Of a stretch of 64,000 bases of DNA, positions 9,114 through 17,432 are shown in pieces (within the stretch, counting starts at the first letter, position 1; each line of letters begins with the position of its first letter). The DNA lies in contig NZ_JADYVX010000036.1 in the NCBI RefSeq assembly GCF_020194175.1, positions 1-64,000 on the forward strand. The letters run 5' to 3'. The notes under the pieces are model-generated. The model did not search any database, was not told the origin of the DNA, and saw only the letters and a list, made by a program, of their open reading frames with translations. The position numbers and the translations under genes were made by a program. Source of the DNA: Bradyrhizobium sp. BRP22 (GTDB lineage: Bacteria > Pseudomonadota > Alphaproteobacteria > Rhizobiales > Xanthobacteraceae).

Positions 9114-10094
9114 ATGAACGTGATGTCGCAGATCGTTTTCCAGGAAGCATTAAGTCGCATTGGCATGCAGGTCCGCGGAGGAAATCTGATCGACGTCCCA
9201 TGGTCAACCGTTGCGGACAGCGAGTCCGTCGGCAACGTAGCGTGGGTCGGACGGGATATGGGTATCTTCGTGGTCGATTGGGCGGATTCGAAAATCGTCG
9301 AGCTGAACGCGCTGGCAGGCAAGGACGTCATCGTCTGCAGTGCTGTGCTCAATCAGGACGGCGCCCGGACGGATTTTGTCGTCGGCGACCGCCGTTTCGA
9401 CGCGAAAGGTGCAGACATGACGATGGTCTTCGTGCCTCAACGCGAGCACTTCCAATTTGGGACAAGTGTTTCCCGAGGTCTCAAGGCAGTTACTGTTGTC
9501 GTGGACGTGATGTCCATGATGGAAACTCGCGGTCTTCCTGATGCGGCATTGCCGAAATCGCTTCTACGCATGATCCGAGGGCGGCAGATCGCGATGGAGA
9601 CGCTTGCCCCCGGCCATTTTGGTGCGATCGCAAGGGATGTTGCTGCCCGACGCGCGATGTTTCCGTCGCTCGCCGCGCTCTATTATGAGGCCAAGACGTT
9701 TGAATTGGTTTCTGCTCTGTTGAACGAGTTCTCCCGACGCGACGCTTTCCGCGCCGGCGACGGTGCCTTCGATCCGGGCATTCTTGACCGGCTGGACCGC
9801 GTGAAGCGGATCATCGATCGGGCGCCACGTCGCATCATCGACGTCGATGCCCTCTCGCGCGTCGCTGCCATGAACAGAACCAAGCTCCGATCCGCCTTCA
9901 AGCAGGTCTACGGCACGACACTTTCGGGCTATCGCACGGGACTCATGCTGCAACGGGCCGACCGGGCTCTCAAACAAGGAGGAGCTAGCGTCAAGCAGGC
10001 AGCCCGCCATGCAGGCTACGCGACGGCTTCCAGTTTCATCGTCGCCTATAAGCGGCAATACGGAGTTTGCCCGGGAATCGTCCTGCGAGATTGA
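9114..10094 (+). CDS. AraC-family transcriptional regulator
   Basis: The C-terminal 100 residues form a double helix-turn-helix of the AraC/XylS type, with LSRVAAMNRTKLRSAFKQVY and a second half AARHAGYATASSFIVAYKRQYG. The N-terminal part has no recognised sensor motif. The start is uncertain: ATG at 9114 or 9123 are candidates, giving 326 or 323 residues. The frame is open further upstream but that part is not protein-like. It sits directly before the berberine-bridge-type flavoprotein gene on the same strand and is its likely regulator. Confidence 0.82.
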   Translation: MNVMSQIVFQEALSRIGMQVRGGNLIDVPWSTVADSESVGNVAWVGRDMGIFVVDWADSKIVELNALAGKDVIVCSAVLNQDGARTDFVVGDRRFDAKGADMTMVFVPQREHFQFGTSVSRGLKAVTVVVDVMSMMETRGLPDAALPKSLLRMIRGRQIAMETLAPGHFGAIARDVAARRAMFPSLAALYYEAKTFELVSALLNEFSRRDAFRAGDGAFDPGILDRLDRVKRIIDRAPRRIIDVDALSRVAAMNRTKLRSAFKQVYGTTLSGYRTGLMLQRADRALKQGGASVKQAARHAGYATASSFIVAYKRQYGVCPGIVLRD

Positions 10095-10207
10095 ATACCG
10101 GGTCGCGAGCGAAAGGCTGCGGCGCTGACGATCCATCCTGCGATCGTCGATATCTTCTCCCGTATTCTTCCGGCTGTTGCATGTATCACGATCGAGAGAC
10201 CAGAAAT

Positions 10208-11566
10208 ATGTCGCAGGAAATTGTCAGACAGGCCGAACAAGCGGTGCATGATCTCAGGGCCAAAATGCAAGGCCGGGTCACCGCCCGAGGAGACGGAGGC
10301 TACGAGAACGCTCGAAAGGTATGGAACTGCGCGGTAGATCACCATCCAGTCGCGATTGCCTTCTGCGAAAGCGCCGAAGACGTCCAGGCTGCCGTGCGAA
10401 CAGCGCGTGCCCTTAACATGCCAGTATCGGTTCGTGGCCGCGGACACGACGCCACCGGACGTTCGGTGCGGCCAGACGCGCTCGTCATCGACCTCTCTCG
10501 AATGGACGACATCCAGATTGACGATCCGATCGCGACCGTTGCCGGCGGCGCCACTGCCGCCAAAGTTATCGCCGCCGCTAGCGCGCGCAACCTCATGGCC
10601 GTGACAGGTTGGAATGGTGTGCCGGGAATGACGGGACTGACGACCGTCGGCGGTTATGGCCCTCTGATTGCAAGCCACGGTCTGGCGTTGGATAACCTGA
10701 CCGGCGCCGAACTTGTCCTCGCCGACGGGCAACGCCTCACCGTCGATCAGAACCACCCGGATCTGCTTTGGGCGCTTCAGGGCGGCGGAGGCAATTTCGG
10801 CGTGGTGACGTCGATGAAAATTCGCCTGCATCCTGCTCGCCAGGTTCTCGGCGGCACAATTCTGTTTTCATGGGACGAAGCCGAGACGGTGCTGACCCGG
10901 TGCGCCAAGGCAATAGGATCCGCCAGCAACAATCTCTCCGTCGTCACAGGAGTCATGTCCCTGCCGGACGGTAGCCCGGCTCTGTTCCTCGCTCCAGCGT
11001 GGACCGGCGAGATACCCGACGGCGAAATCGCGATGGAGGTCCTGAAGCGTTGCGGCAATCCCATGCACGTGGAGATCGCTTCAATGAGCTATCAGGATCT
11101 GATTCAGAGCTTTGATGCGCGTGTGGCGAATGAGAAGCACTATGCACTGGAAACCCGCTGGATACCGGCACTCAATCCGGAGGCGATTTCTGCCCTGATT
11201 GCAGGTGGCGCCAGGCGAACGTCGCCATTCTCGACCATCATCCTTCAGCATTTCCGCGGCCTGCCCACGCAAATTCCTCCGGACGGCACCGCCTTTGGAC
11301 TGCGACGTGAACATGTCCTGGTTGAGATCATAGCGTGTTGGGATCCTACCGATGCGGATAACGGTTCTGTCCACAAACGCTGGGCACGCGATCTTTCTCA
11401 GACACTCGCCCCCATGTCGTTGCCGGGCGGCTATCCCAACCTTCTGGGACCGCATGCTCGGGATCAAATCGCTCACGCTTACGGCGACAACATCAGGAGA
11501 CTTCAGGCCGTGAAGCGGCGTTTCGACCCGGACAGCTTCTTCTCAGCGACGCCTCTGCCCGTCTGA
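10208..11566 (+). CDS. FAD-linked oxidoreductase, berberine-bridge (BBE-like)
   Basis: This 452-residue flavoprotein has a PCMH-type FAD-binding domain. His80 in VRGRGHDATG is placed like the histidine that carries covalent FAD. The segment LTTVGGYGPL lacks the Cys that makes the second covalent link in bicovalent members, and GGGGNFGVVTSM is a diagnostic FAD-domain motif. The C-terminus (NIRRLQAVKRRFDPDSFF) matches the BBE domain. Substrates in the family include sugars, aromatic alcohols and alkaloid-type amines, and none can be assigned here. An alternative ATG lies at 10181. It follows the AraC regulator by about 110 bp. Confidence 0.85.
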   Translation: MSQEIVRQAEQAVHDLRAKMQGRVTARGDGGYENARKVWNCAVDHHPVAIAFCESAEDVQAAVRTARALNMPVSVRGRGHDATGRSVRPDALVIDLSRMDDIQIDDPIATVAGGATAAKVIAAASARNLMAVTGWNGVPGMTGLTTVGGYGPLIASHGLALDNLTGAELVLADGQRLTVDQNHPDLLWALQGGGGNFGVVTSMKIRLHPARQVLGGTILFSWDEAETVLTRCAKAIGSASNNLSVVTGVMSLPDGSPALFLAPAWTGEIPDGEIAMEVLKRCGNPMHVEIASMSYQDLIQSFDARVANEKHYALETRWIPALNPEAISALIAGGARRTSPFSTIILQHFRGLPTQIPPDGTAFGLRREHVLVEIIACWDPTDADNGSVHKRWARDLSQTLAPMSLPGGYPNLLGPHARDQIAHAYGDNIRRLQAVKRRFDPDSFFSATPLPV

Positions 11567-11687
11567 TCAACCCGGTAACGGTTATGTCCCGGCCGAAGGG
11601 ACCCCTTCCCCCGGCCGGATTCGAACGGAGCTATCGGGCTCACACCGGAGGTTCGCAATCGAACACTCGAACAATGGAGACTGTGCA

Positions 11688-12929
11688 ATGCCGGTCGTGA
11701 ACGTTGCCGAGACGAAGTTGGGGAGCTCACATCGTGCGGCGCTTCCGGTGCTCACCCTCAAGAAACTGGATGCGGATCGACATGGCGTCATTCGCAAGTA
11801 TCGCAAGGATCACGCTGTCGTGCTGCATGAGACCGGCGGGTATTTCGTCCTGCGTTCTGCCGATGTCGACCGGCTAGGCAATGACCGGCGAGTCGGCCCC
11901 AGCGGGACCACCCTACCTTGAGGCATTGGGCATCAGCAGTGGAGCGATATCCGATCTTTTCAACTACAGCATGATAACTGCCGACGGCGACGTCCATCGG
12001 CGACGCCGCGTGCCCTTGTCGCGACAGTTTGCCGTTGGCACGATCAACCAAATGCGCTAAAGCATCCGCCGCACGGCGCATGATCTCATCAACGGCTGGT
12101 ACGCAGATGGCGAGGTCGACTTCTTAGGTGAGTTTGCGGCGAGCCTGCCCGCCCGCGTCATCGCCGACATGTTGGGCCTTGCGCGCGAGGAGATTCCGGA
12201 ATTTACCGTGCAGGTGTATGAAGTGACGAAAATCTTTAGTTTCGGGTTGTCGCCGGACGAAATCGAGAAGATCGATAAGGCCATGCAGAAGCTGCGTGGT
12301 TGTTCAAAAACAGCTCTCGATGAACGTAGCCGCAGCCCACGCGACGATTTTCTATCGGCGTACCTAGCGGCGGCCGCCGAAGCAGGCGAAAGCTCACCGG
12401 AGGAACTAGTCTCTCAGGTTATGACGCGCTGATCATCGGCGGCACCGACACGACCAGGGTCGCGCTCGCAGCGCAACTCTCTCTTCTGCTTCAGCATCGC
12501 GAGCAATGGGAAGCGGTCTGTGATGATCCTTCGCTGGTTCCGGCTGCGGTCACAGAAGCGATGCGCGAGCCTAGCGGAGCGGCGACTTTTAGGGTCCCAC
12601 GCGAGGATTTGAACGTCGATGGGACCGTCATACCGTTCGGCCAGCTTGTTACGCTTTCGACTATGTCGGCGATGCGGGACGAAACCGTCTACCACTGTCC
12701 AGACGTATTTGACATTCGTCGCAGCAATCAGCCGCGGTTGCATCCGATCTTTGGCTTTGGCGCGCACCGATGCCTGGGCGAGGCGCTCGCACGCGCCGAA
12801 CTGGAGGAAAGCCTGAGTGCGATTGCCGCCCGTATACCTCACTTGCACCTGGATAGGCCACCCAAGATCAAGGGCCATATGGGAGTCCGTCGCATCGATG
12901 ATGCGATGTGGATCTTCTGGAAGCCGTAA
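11688..12929 (+). pseudogene. cytochrome P450, broken by three lesions
   Basis: The pieces read in order as one bacterial class I P450. The N-terminus begins at 11688. A frame change near 11911-11913 looks like an extra C in CCACCCTACC. An in-frame TAA stands at 12058-12060, and another frame change lies near 12427. The C-terminal part contains the I-helix GGTDTT, the ExxR region EAMREPSG, and the haem-binding loop FGFGAHRCLGEALARAEL. All P450 landmarks are present, so decay appears recent, but three independent lesions make function very unlikely. Confidence 0.88.
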
Positions 12930-12963
12930 CGCCTATCGCTACATGTTCAACTCGGAGTGAATC

Positions 12964-13358
12964 ATGCTCGATGCCGAAGTCCGCACATTGCTTGACCTAA
13001 TGGACAAAGCCGTCCAGGAGGGACGGCCCAAGCTCCATACGCTGCCCTACACAGTGGGGCGTGCCGAGGTCGACAAGAAGTTGGAGGATGGCGAAGCCGA
13101 CCCGCCGGAGGTTGCCGCGGTTGAGGACGGTAGTCTTGCTGGACCGGCTGGCAAGATCGGCTATAGGCGCTATCGGCCGTTGGGGTCACCAGATGGGCCG
13201 CTGCCAACACTGATCTATTTTCACGGCGGCGGCTTCGTGGCCGGCACGTTGGAGACACACGATTCGACCTGTCGGCGGCTCGCCAATAAGAGCCGCTGTC
13301 AGGACGAAGGGCGCGCCTACGCAGAGCAGCTGATCGATGGCGGCGTGAAGACAACCTT
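12964..13358 (+). pseudogene. alpha/beta hydrolase (HSL family), internally deleted remnant
   Basis: Residues 1 to about 112 match an HSL-type esterase and include the oxyanion-hole motif YFHGGGFVAGT. After LANKSRCQ the sequence jumps to EGRAYAEQLIDGGVKTT, which normally lies near the C-terminus. The segment holding the GDSAGG nucleophile is therefore missing, and so is the catalytic His end. At about 13358 the sequence changes to a DNA ligase fragment on the other strand. A ribosome binding site (GGAG) precedes the ATG. The remnant cannot be an active esterase. Confidence 0.82.
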
Positions 13359-13475
13359 TGTGGCGCGGTACTCGATCTTGTCAAGCAGCTTCGGCTCAAC
13401 CCAGATGCCCTTGTGCGCGATGCGCCTGGTGCGTCTTCGGATCAGCGGCGTCAGACGCTTTGCAGGTTGGCGGCG
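13359..13475 (-). pseudogene. DNA ligase D C-terminal fragment
   Basis: Read on the minus strand, about 35 residues (RLTPLIRRRTRR, then IAHKGIWVEPKLLDKIEYRA) match the oligonucleotide-binding end of LigD-type ATP-dependent ligases. The same segment, IAHKGIWIEPKLLAEIEYRA, occurs in the longer ligase pseudogene at 53159-54013. A frame slip is visible just upstream of the RLTPLIR segment. The fragment is fused tail-on to the truncated esterase, marking a recombination junction. Confidence 0.78.
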
Positions 13476-13552
13476 GGGGAGCGCCTCGAGCGGCAATGGC
13501 ATTCCTCCGTTTCCGGGGCGACAGCCACAGCCAGATCACCACAGCATACCAA

Positions 13553-13568
13553 CGTTACGATCGTAACG
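13553..13568. repeat. second palindrome with TTACGATCGTAA core
   Basis: CGTTACGATCGTAACG is perfectly self-complementary and shares its 12-base centre with 104-119. It stands upstream of the GFA-family gene (160 bp away) with no other gene between. Confidence 0.5.
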
Positions 13569-13727
13569 CGCTTTGTCCGCGCTGAAATCATTTGTAAGCG
13601 GTTTGCCGTCTCATGTTCCGTCACCGTCACGCGGATGAGGAGCCGGTGCAATGGCTAAGCTGCAATCGAGCCGTAGTAGCCACTTCCTCGAGTGGCGCAA
13701 ACCGAGAGTACGTGTTGAGGATTCCCT

Positions 13728-14159
13728 ATGCCGAGGATCGCGCGTTGTTGCTGTGGCTCACTGCGCGCGGAGGCGACTGGCGAGCCGGCGCTTGTGGCCG
13801 CTTGTCATTGCATGGAGTGTCAGCGCCGTACTGGCTCGCCCTTTGGCGTCGCAACCTATTTTCCGAAAGAGCAGGTGCGCACCGAGGGGCCGAACAAGGT
13901 TTACGAACGCGGCAGCGACTCGGGCCGAAAAGTCGAACTCCATTTCTGCCCCGATTGCGGTTCCACCGTGTTCTGGCAAGCTGAATATGTCCGGGACCTC
14001 ATCGGCATCGCCCTTGGCGCATTCGCGGATCTGTCGGTGCCCTGGCCGACGCTATCGGGATGGGAGGTGACGATGCACCCTTGGGTGACTTTCGATCACG
14101 AACTCGATCACCTTCGAAAGCAAGAGGAACTCGAAGGCACTGTCAGGCTCCGCTCCTGA
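13728..14159 (+). CDS. GFA-family zinc protein
   Basis: The 143-residue protein is of the glutathione-dependent-formaldehyde-activating (GFA/CENP-V) fold. The zinc ligands are visible in order: CCCG at residues 7-9, CHCMEC at 26-31 and CPDC at 74-77. Family members bind glutathione or metal, and most are uncharacterised. The gene stands alone among remnants and appears intact. The start ATG follows GATTCCCT, a weak ribosome binding site. Confidence 0.85.
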   Translation: MPRIARCCCGSLRAEATGEPALVAACHCMECQRRTGSPFGVATYFPKEQVRTEGPNKVYERGSDSGRKVELHFCPDCGSTVFWQAEYVRDLIGIALGAFADLSVPWPTLSGWEVTMHPWVTFDHELDHLRKQEELEGTVRLRS

Positions 14160-14420
14160 GCGTGCCTCGCTGCTGGTGGAGGGCCCCGAGCGGCGGCTCT
14201 TCAATTTCGGCTGGGCGCTATCGCAAGGGACGCTGGAGTCGGCTTCGGGTCAAAACGCGAAAAGCTCACCGTGAGCAAATCTCGTCCGCTTTACCCCACT
14301 AAGCTGACCTGGATGAGGCCTGCCGTCACTTCGCCGATGGGCCACTAGCCGACCCTCGCAGCTACGATCCGTCCGTGCTATCGCTAGACATTTGGTTGAG
14401 ACAAAGAAATAGCAGTTGCC

Positions 14421-14939
14421 ATGACCGCGGCGTCGGCCCCTCGGAGAGCATGCGAAGATTGCACCCTCTGTTGCAAGGTGATGGCAATCGAAGAACTGGA
14501 GAAGCCAGCAGGGGCTTGGTGCCAACACTGCAAGATTGGAAGTGGCTGTAAGCGTTACGTCGACCGACCAGCGGAGTGTCGGAGCTTTAATTGTCTTTGG
14601 TTGATCGATGAGAGATTGGGGCCGCACTGGAAACCTAACAAATCTAAAATTGTCCTGACGAACTCGCAGGATGGCTTGGAGATTAGATGCGACCCTGGCT
14701 TCTCAGATGCTTGGCGCAAAGAACCGTTTCGTACTCAAATAAGAAAATGGGCCGAAGCCGGGGAAGTGAACGACGTGACAGTTTTGGTGATTGTCGGAAG
14801 CAAAATGACGCTCGTCACTTCCAATCACGAGTTCAATCTCGGGGCCGTTCATTCGGACGAACGGATTGTGCGCGAGCTAGATGGAACACGCATCGTGAAC
14901 GTAACTGTAGTCAAAGCGTCCGACCTCCAAGGTTCCTAG
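14421..14939 (+). CDS. YkgJ-type cysteine-cluster protein
   Basis: The 172-residue protein carries an N-terminal CEDCTLCCKV cluster followed by WCQHC, GCKRY and ECRSFNC, the pattern of the zinc/iron-chelating YkgJ domain. The C-terminal half has no recognised motif. No signal peptide or membrane segment is present. The surrounding genes do not suggest a pathway. Positions 14160-14420 upstream hold no gene. Confidence 0.72.
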   Translation: MTAASAPRRACEDCTLCCKVMAIEELEKPAGAWCQHCKIGSGCKRYVDRPAECRSFNCLWLIDERLGPHWKPNKSKIVLTNSQDGLEIRCDPGFSDAWRKEPFRTQIRKWAEAGEVNDVTVLVIVGSKMTLVTSNHEFNLGAVHSDERIVRELDGTRIVNVTVVKASDLQGS

Positions 14940-15139
14940 CGCTCTCAGAATTTCAAATGGTCTGGTATGGGTCAGAAGGTGCCAATCGGAAGATCGTTCG
15001 GCTGCTTCCGGTTTACCCGGTAGGCCTACTATCAGAGAGCCAGACCGAGCTTCGCTTTGGGCAGAGAGCGGCGATCGGAACGCTCTGGTCTGCCGTCGGC
15101 ACCGGATCTCAAAGCTTCGTCGGCCGAACGCCGCGGCCT

Positions 15140-15406
15140 CTAAACTTCTGGCGGGCACTCTGGGCAAGTGTCGCCGATCGAGTCCAGCACTTCAGCGATT
15201 GCGACGGCGGCAGCTTGCGACGAGACGCAAGGCGGCGGGTGCTCGCGGGCGACATTGAAGGCGCGATCCCGGGCGTGCGGATCGGCGCGGTCCTTCATCC
15301 AGCCGTGCTCTTCGCATTCGCGAATAGCGCCGGCTTCTTGCAGAACGGAGATAGCCCATCCTCGCAGCGTCCGGACCGTCGCGCGCCGCTCTCTGGTCAT
15401 CAGCAT
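15140..15406 (-). CDS. conserved hypothetical protein, 88 residues
   Basis: The start at 15406 (MLMTRERRATVRTLRGWAI) is chosen because AGGAG lies seven bases upstream; the frame is open further but not protein-like. The sequence is largely helical, with an acidic-basic stretch ECEEHGWMKDRADPHARDRA and a C-terminal CPECPPE. It resembles small orphan proteins common in Bradyrhizobium-type genomes. Function unknown. It lies downstream of the DUF3072 gene on the same strand. Confidence 0.6.
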   Translation of the reverse strand: MLMTRERRATVRTLRGWAISVLQEAGAIRECEEHGWMKDRADPHARDRAFNVAREHPPPCVSSQAAAVAIAEVLDSIGDTCPECPPEV

Positions 15407-15562
15407 CTGAAGGCTCCTGGTGCCATAGGAATCCGCGAGCTTAGCTTGCGTTCCGGCGAGATAGCACAGGGCAGGGATTCGCACGCGCAGGACGCGTTGT
15501 TTCCGCCTCAATGGTCGCGCGGCGGGCGCACCAGGAACTGCCGTCAAGGTTGGCTGGAGCGG

Positions 15563-15756
15563 CTACGTCGCCAGTCCGGCTTTCTTCCGCAGTTTCTCGA
15601 TCAGCTCGGATGCTTCCGCCTTCGTCAGTCCGTTCGCCGTAGGGGCCGGCTCGTGCGCCTGCTCGGCAAGCGTCTTGAGATATGACGCCTGGGCTCCTGT
15701 CATCGGATCATGTCCTGAAACCCACTCATCCGGGTCCTTTTGGGTGTTGTCGCCAT
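15563..15756 (-). pseudogene. DUF3072 protein with one base missing at codon 2
   Basis: On the minus strand the DUF3072 core reads NTQKDPDEWVSGHDPM then TGAQASYLKTLAEQA, ending KLRKKAGLAT and TAG. The expected ATG-GCN-GAC-AAC start is present as ATGGC-GAC-AAC, one base short, so the ATG at 15756 is out of frame with the rest. The total of 194 bp is one short of a 64-codon gene plus stop. Without another start codon before the DPM methionine the conserved N-terminus cannot be made. Either a real one-base deletion or a sequencing error is possible. Confidence 0.72.
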
Positions 15757-15830
15757 AGTGAACCTCTCAAAACCTTGCACTGGTCCCAACTTGTAACTTG
15801 AAACATAGGGCTCTACACAAGGGAGCCTCC

Positions 15831-16064
15831 ATGCCGGATCTCGAGTTCGTCCGCCGGGAAATCGAATACATGCGCGTCCATGTTGGACGTCAACGGAAAG
15901 ACATTCTGAAGCTTCAACGGGCAGGGATCTCCACCGCCTCAGCTGAACTGCTCCTCCAAAGAATGCTTGCGAAGATCGAAGGTCTTTGCACCGAGCGCGA
16001 TAGGCTCAAGAGAGAATTACCAGGAGTGACCGCAGGTAAGGTGCTTGGAAGCCGAAAGTGGTGA
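15831..16064 (+). CDS. conserved hypothetical coiled-coil protein, 77 residues
   Basis: The start ATG at 15831 (MPDLEFVRREIEYMRVHV) has GGGAGC five bases upstream. The protein is nearly all helix and highly charged, with heptad-like spacing through LLLQRMLAKIEGLCTERDRLKREL. It resembles short rhizobial orphan proteins of unknown function. It is followed without a gap by another small frame. Confidence 0.6.
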   Translation: MPDLEFVRREIEYMRVHVGRQRKDILKLQRAGISTASAELLLQRMLAKIEGLCTERDRLKRELPGVTAGKVLGSRKW

Positions 16065-16252
16065 AATATTTCAGCGATGGCGAGAACCTGATGCCATTTC
16101 TCAAAGCTCTGAACGAGGCCCGTCGCTTGGCGACGCTCGAAGGGTGGTGCCATCAGCACGTTCAGGCCATCATCGTGGCCATTGACCAATATGCAGAGGC
16201 GGCGACGGGAAATCGGTCGTTCTTCCTGAACCGGCCGCATTCGATTGGCTGA
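16058..16252 (+). CDS. small hypothetical protein, 42-64 residues
   Basis: The frame begins with GTG at 16058, overlapping the previous gene, or at ATG 16091 (MPFLKALNEARRLATLEG). The segment HQHVQAIIVAIDQYAEAATG then RSFFLNRPHSIG looks like a genuine compact helical protein. No domain is recognised. Its close packing behind the coiled-coil gene suggests co-transcription. Confidence 0.5.
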   Translation: MVKYFSDGENLMPFLKALNEARRLATLEGWCHQHVQAIIVAIDQYAEAATGNRSFFLNRPHSIG

Positions 16253-16334
16253 GCGGACAGTCGAGCGCGACATGATTGCTGGCATCAAGGATTGCCTTGA
16301 AAGCGAGCTTATCGTCGAGAGCAAAAGTGCTGAG

Positions 16335-16622
16335 CTAAAGGACGGTATGTGGGCTGGACTCATGCGCGATCGTCTGCCCGACCATCTGGGCGGCCGCAGG
16401 TGTGGGCAGGCTTGTCATGATAGTTCGACTGCGAGCCGCGACCTGGGATACGTTTTCGACGACTGTGACGCCGGCTTCTGCTGCCTCATGACGGCGAGCC
16501 TCGTCGATGTCATAGCCGATCACGCTCCAGCCGCGCTGGACGAGGTTCGCGCTGATCGCGCCGCCCATAATTCCGAGGCCGACGATGCCGACGCGCTTTT
16601 CTTCAATGCCTCGGCCGCCCAT
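16335..16622 (-). pseudogene. NAD-binding dehydrogenase fragment (HIBADH/GLYR family)
   Basis: From ATG 16622 (preceded by GGGAGAG) the reading frame gives a complete N-terminal NAD(P) motif, VGIVGLGIMGGAISANL, and the beta-alpha-beta region of 3-hydroxyisobutyrate/tartronate semialdehyde reductases up to SLPTPAAAQMVGQTIA. It then ends abruptly after fewer than 95 residues, where family members continue to about 290. The catalytic-lysine helix and C-terminal domain are absent, so it is a truncated remnant. Confidence 0.8.
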
Positions 16623-16923
16623 GTTTCTCTCCCGGAGTTCCCCTTGGCTGCTCGCATCCGCCAGCCGCATTAATGACCAAGCGATAAGCACGCTGGCAGA
16701 CCTAGTCAATTTCACTGTCGTAAGTACGCGGGCAGGACCATCCTCGTATCGATGGTCTCGTGTCATCGGCAGAAGCGTGCCGATTATCGACGTGTTCGGC
16801 CATCATACGGATCATCGACGCTCAGCTTGCGCCGCAAGGTGCGGTCCATTTCAGTCTTGCATTCGACAACGAAAGACCATATTTATCACTCGATAATCAA
16901 GAAGACCAAAGGGAGCGCGCGCC
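16623..16923. other. intergenic upstream region of the VOC operon
   Basis: No gene is seen. A small inverted repeat TTATC-ACTC-GATAA lies at 16883-16896, 27 bp before the VOC start codon, and could be the operator of the TetR regulator encoded at the end of that operon. This is suggested by position only. Confidence 0.35.
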
Positions 16924-17427
16924 ATGAAGGTTCTGGGATTCAACCATCTGTCCGTGGGTGCGAAGGATCTGGAAGCCTCGATGCGCTTCTACAAGGAGGT
17001 GCTCGGGCTCGAGCCGATACCGACCTACAATTTCGGCTTCAAGACGCGGTACCTGCGCTGCGGCGATCTTCAGCTCCACATTTTTGAATTGCAGGACCAC
17101 ATTCCCGTGTACCAGCACTTCGCGATCGATGTGGATGATTTCCATACAGTTTATGAGCGCGCCAAGGCGCTCGGCGCACTAGATTCAACCGCATTCCGCA
17201 ATTGCGTAAACGAACTGCCCGACGGATGCGTGCAGATGTATCTGCGTGATCCAGCGGGCAACCTGATCGAAGTGGATTGGCCGGATGTGAACACGCTCGA
17301 CCGCTCGAAAATTCCCGAGATGAAGCTGCTGAGCGAGTTCGCCGCACAAGATGCCGAAGGCTTTCGCGCCTCGCTATATCTTGACCGACCACACATGAAG
17401 CCGAACCGGACAGGTCGGGGCAGGTGA
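16924..17427 (+). CDS. VOC-superfamily metalloenzyme (glyoxalase/dioxygenase fold)
   Basis: The 167-residue protein has two beta-alpha-beta-beta-beta modules. Candidate metal ligands are His8 (FNHLSVG), His65 (YQHFAIDV) and Glu116 (GNLIEVDWP), as in extradiol dioxygenases and glyoxalases. It is too short for a two-domain type I extradiol enzyme, so lyase, isomerase or dioxygenase activity cannot be separated. An AAAGGGAGC ribosome binding site precedes the ATG. Its stop overlaps the GTG upstream of the monooxygenase gene, so it is the first gene of an operon with a two-component monooxygenase. Confidence 0.85.
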   Translation: MKVLGFNHLSVGAKDLEASMRFYKEVLGLEPIPTYNFGFKTRYLRCGDLQLHIFELQDHIPVYQHFAIDVDDFHTVYERAKALGALDSTAFRNCVNELPDGCVQMYLRDPAGNLIEVDWPDVNTLDRSKIPEMKLLSEFAAQDAEGFRASLYLDRPHMKPNRTGRGR

Positions 17428-17432
17428 GGGCG

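Noticed and set aside
14687..15685. Long plus-strand open frame of 332 codons over the small-gene region
   Set aside because: It overlaps three better-supported genes on both strands, is Arg/Gly-rich like an antisense frame, and has no domain.
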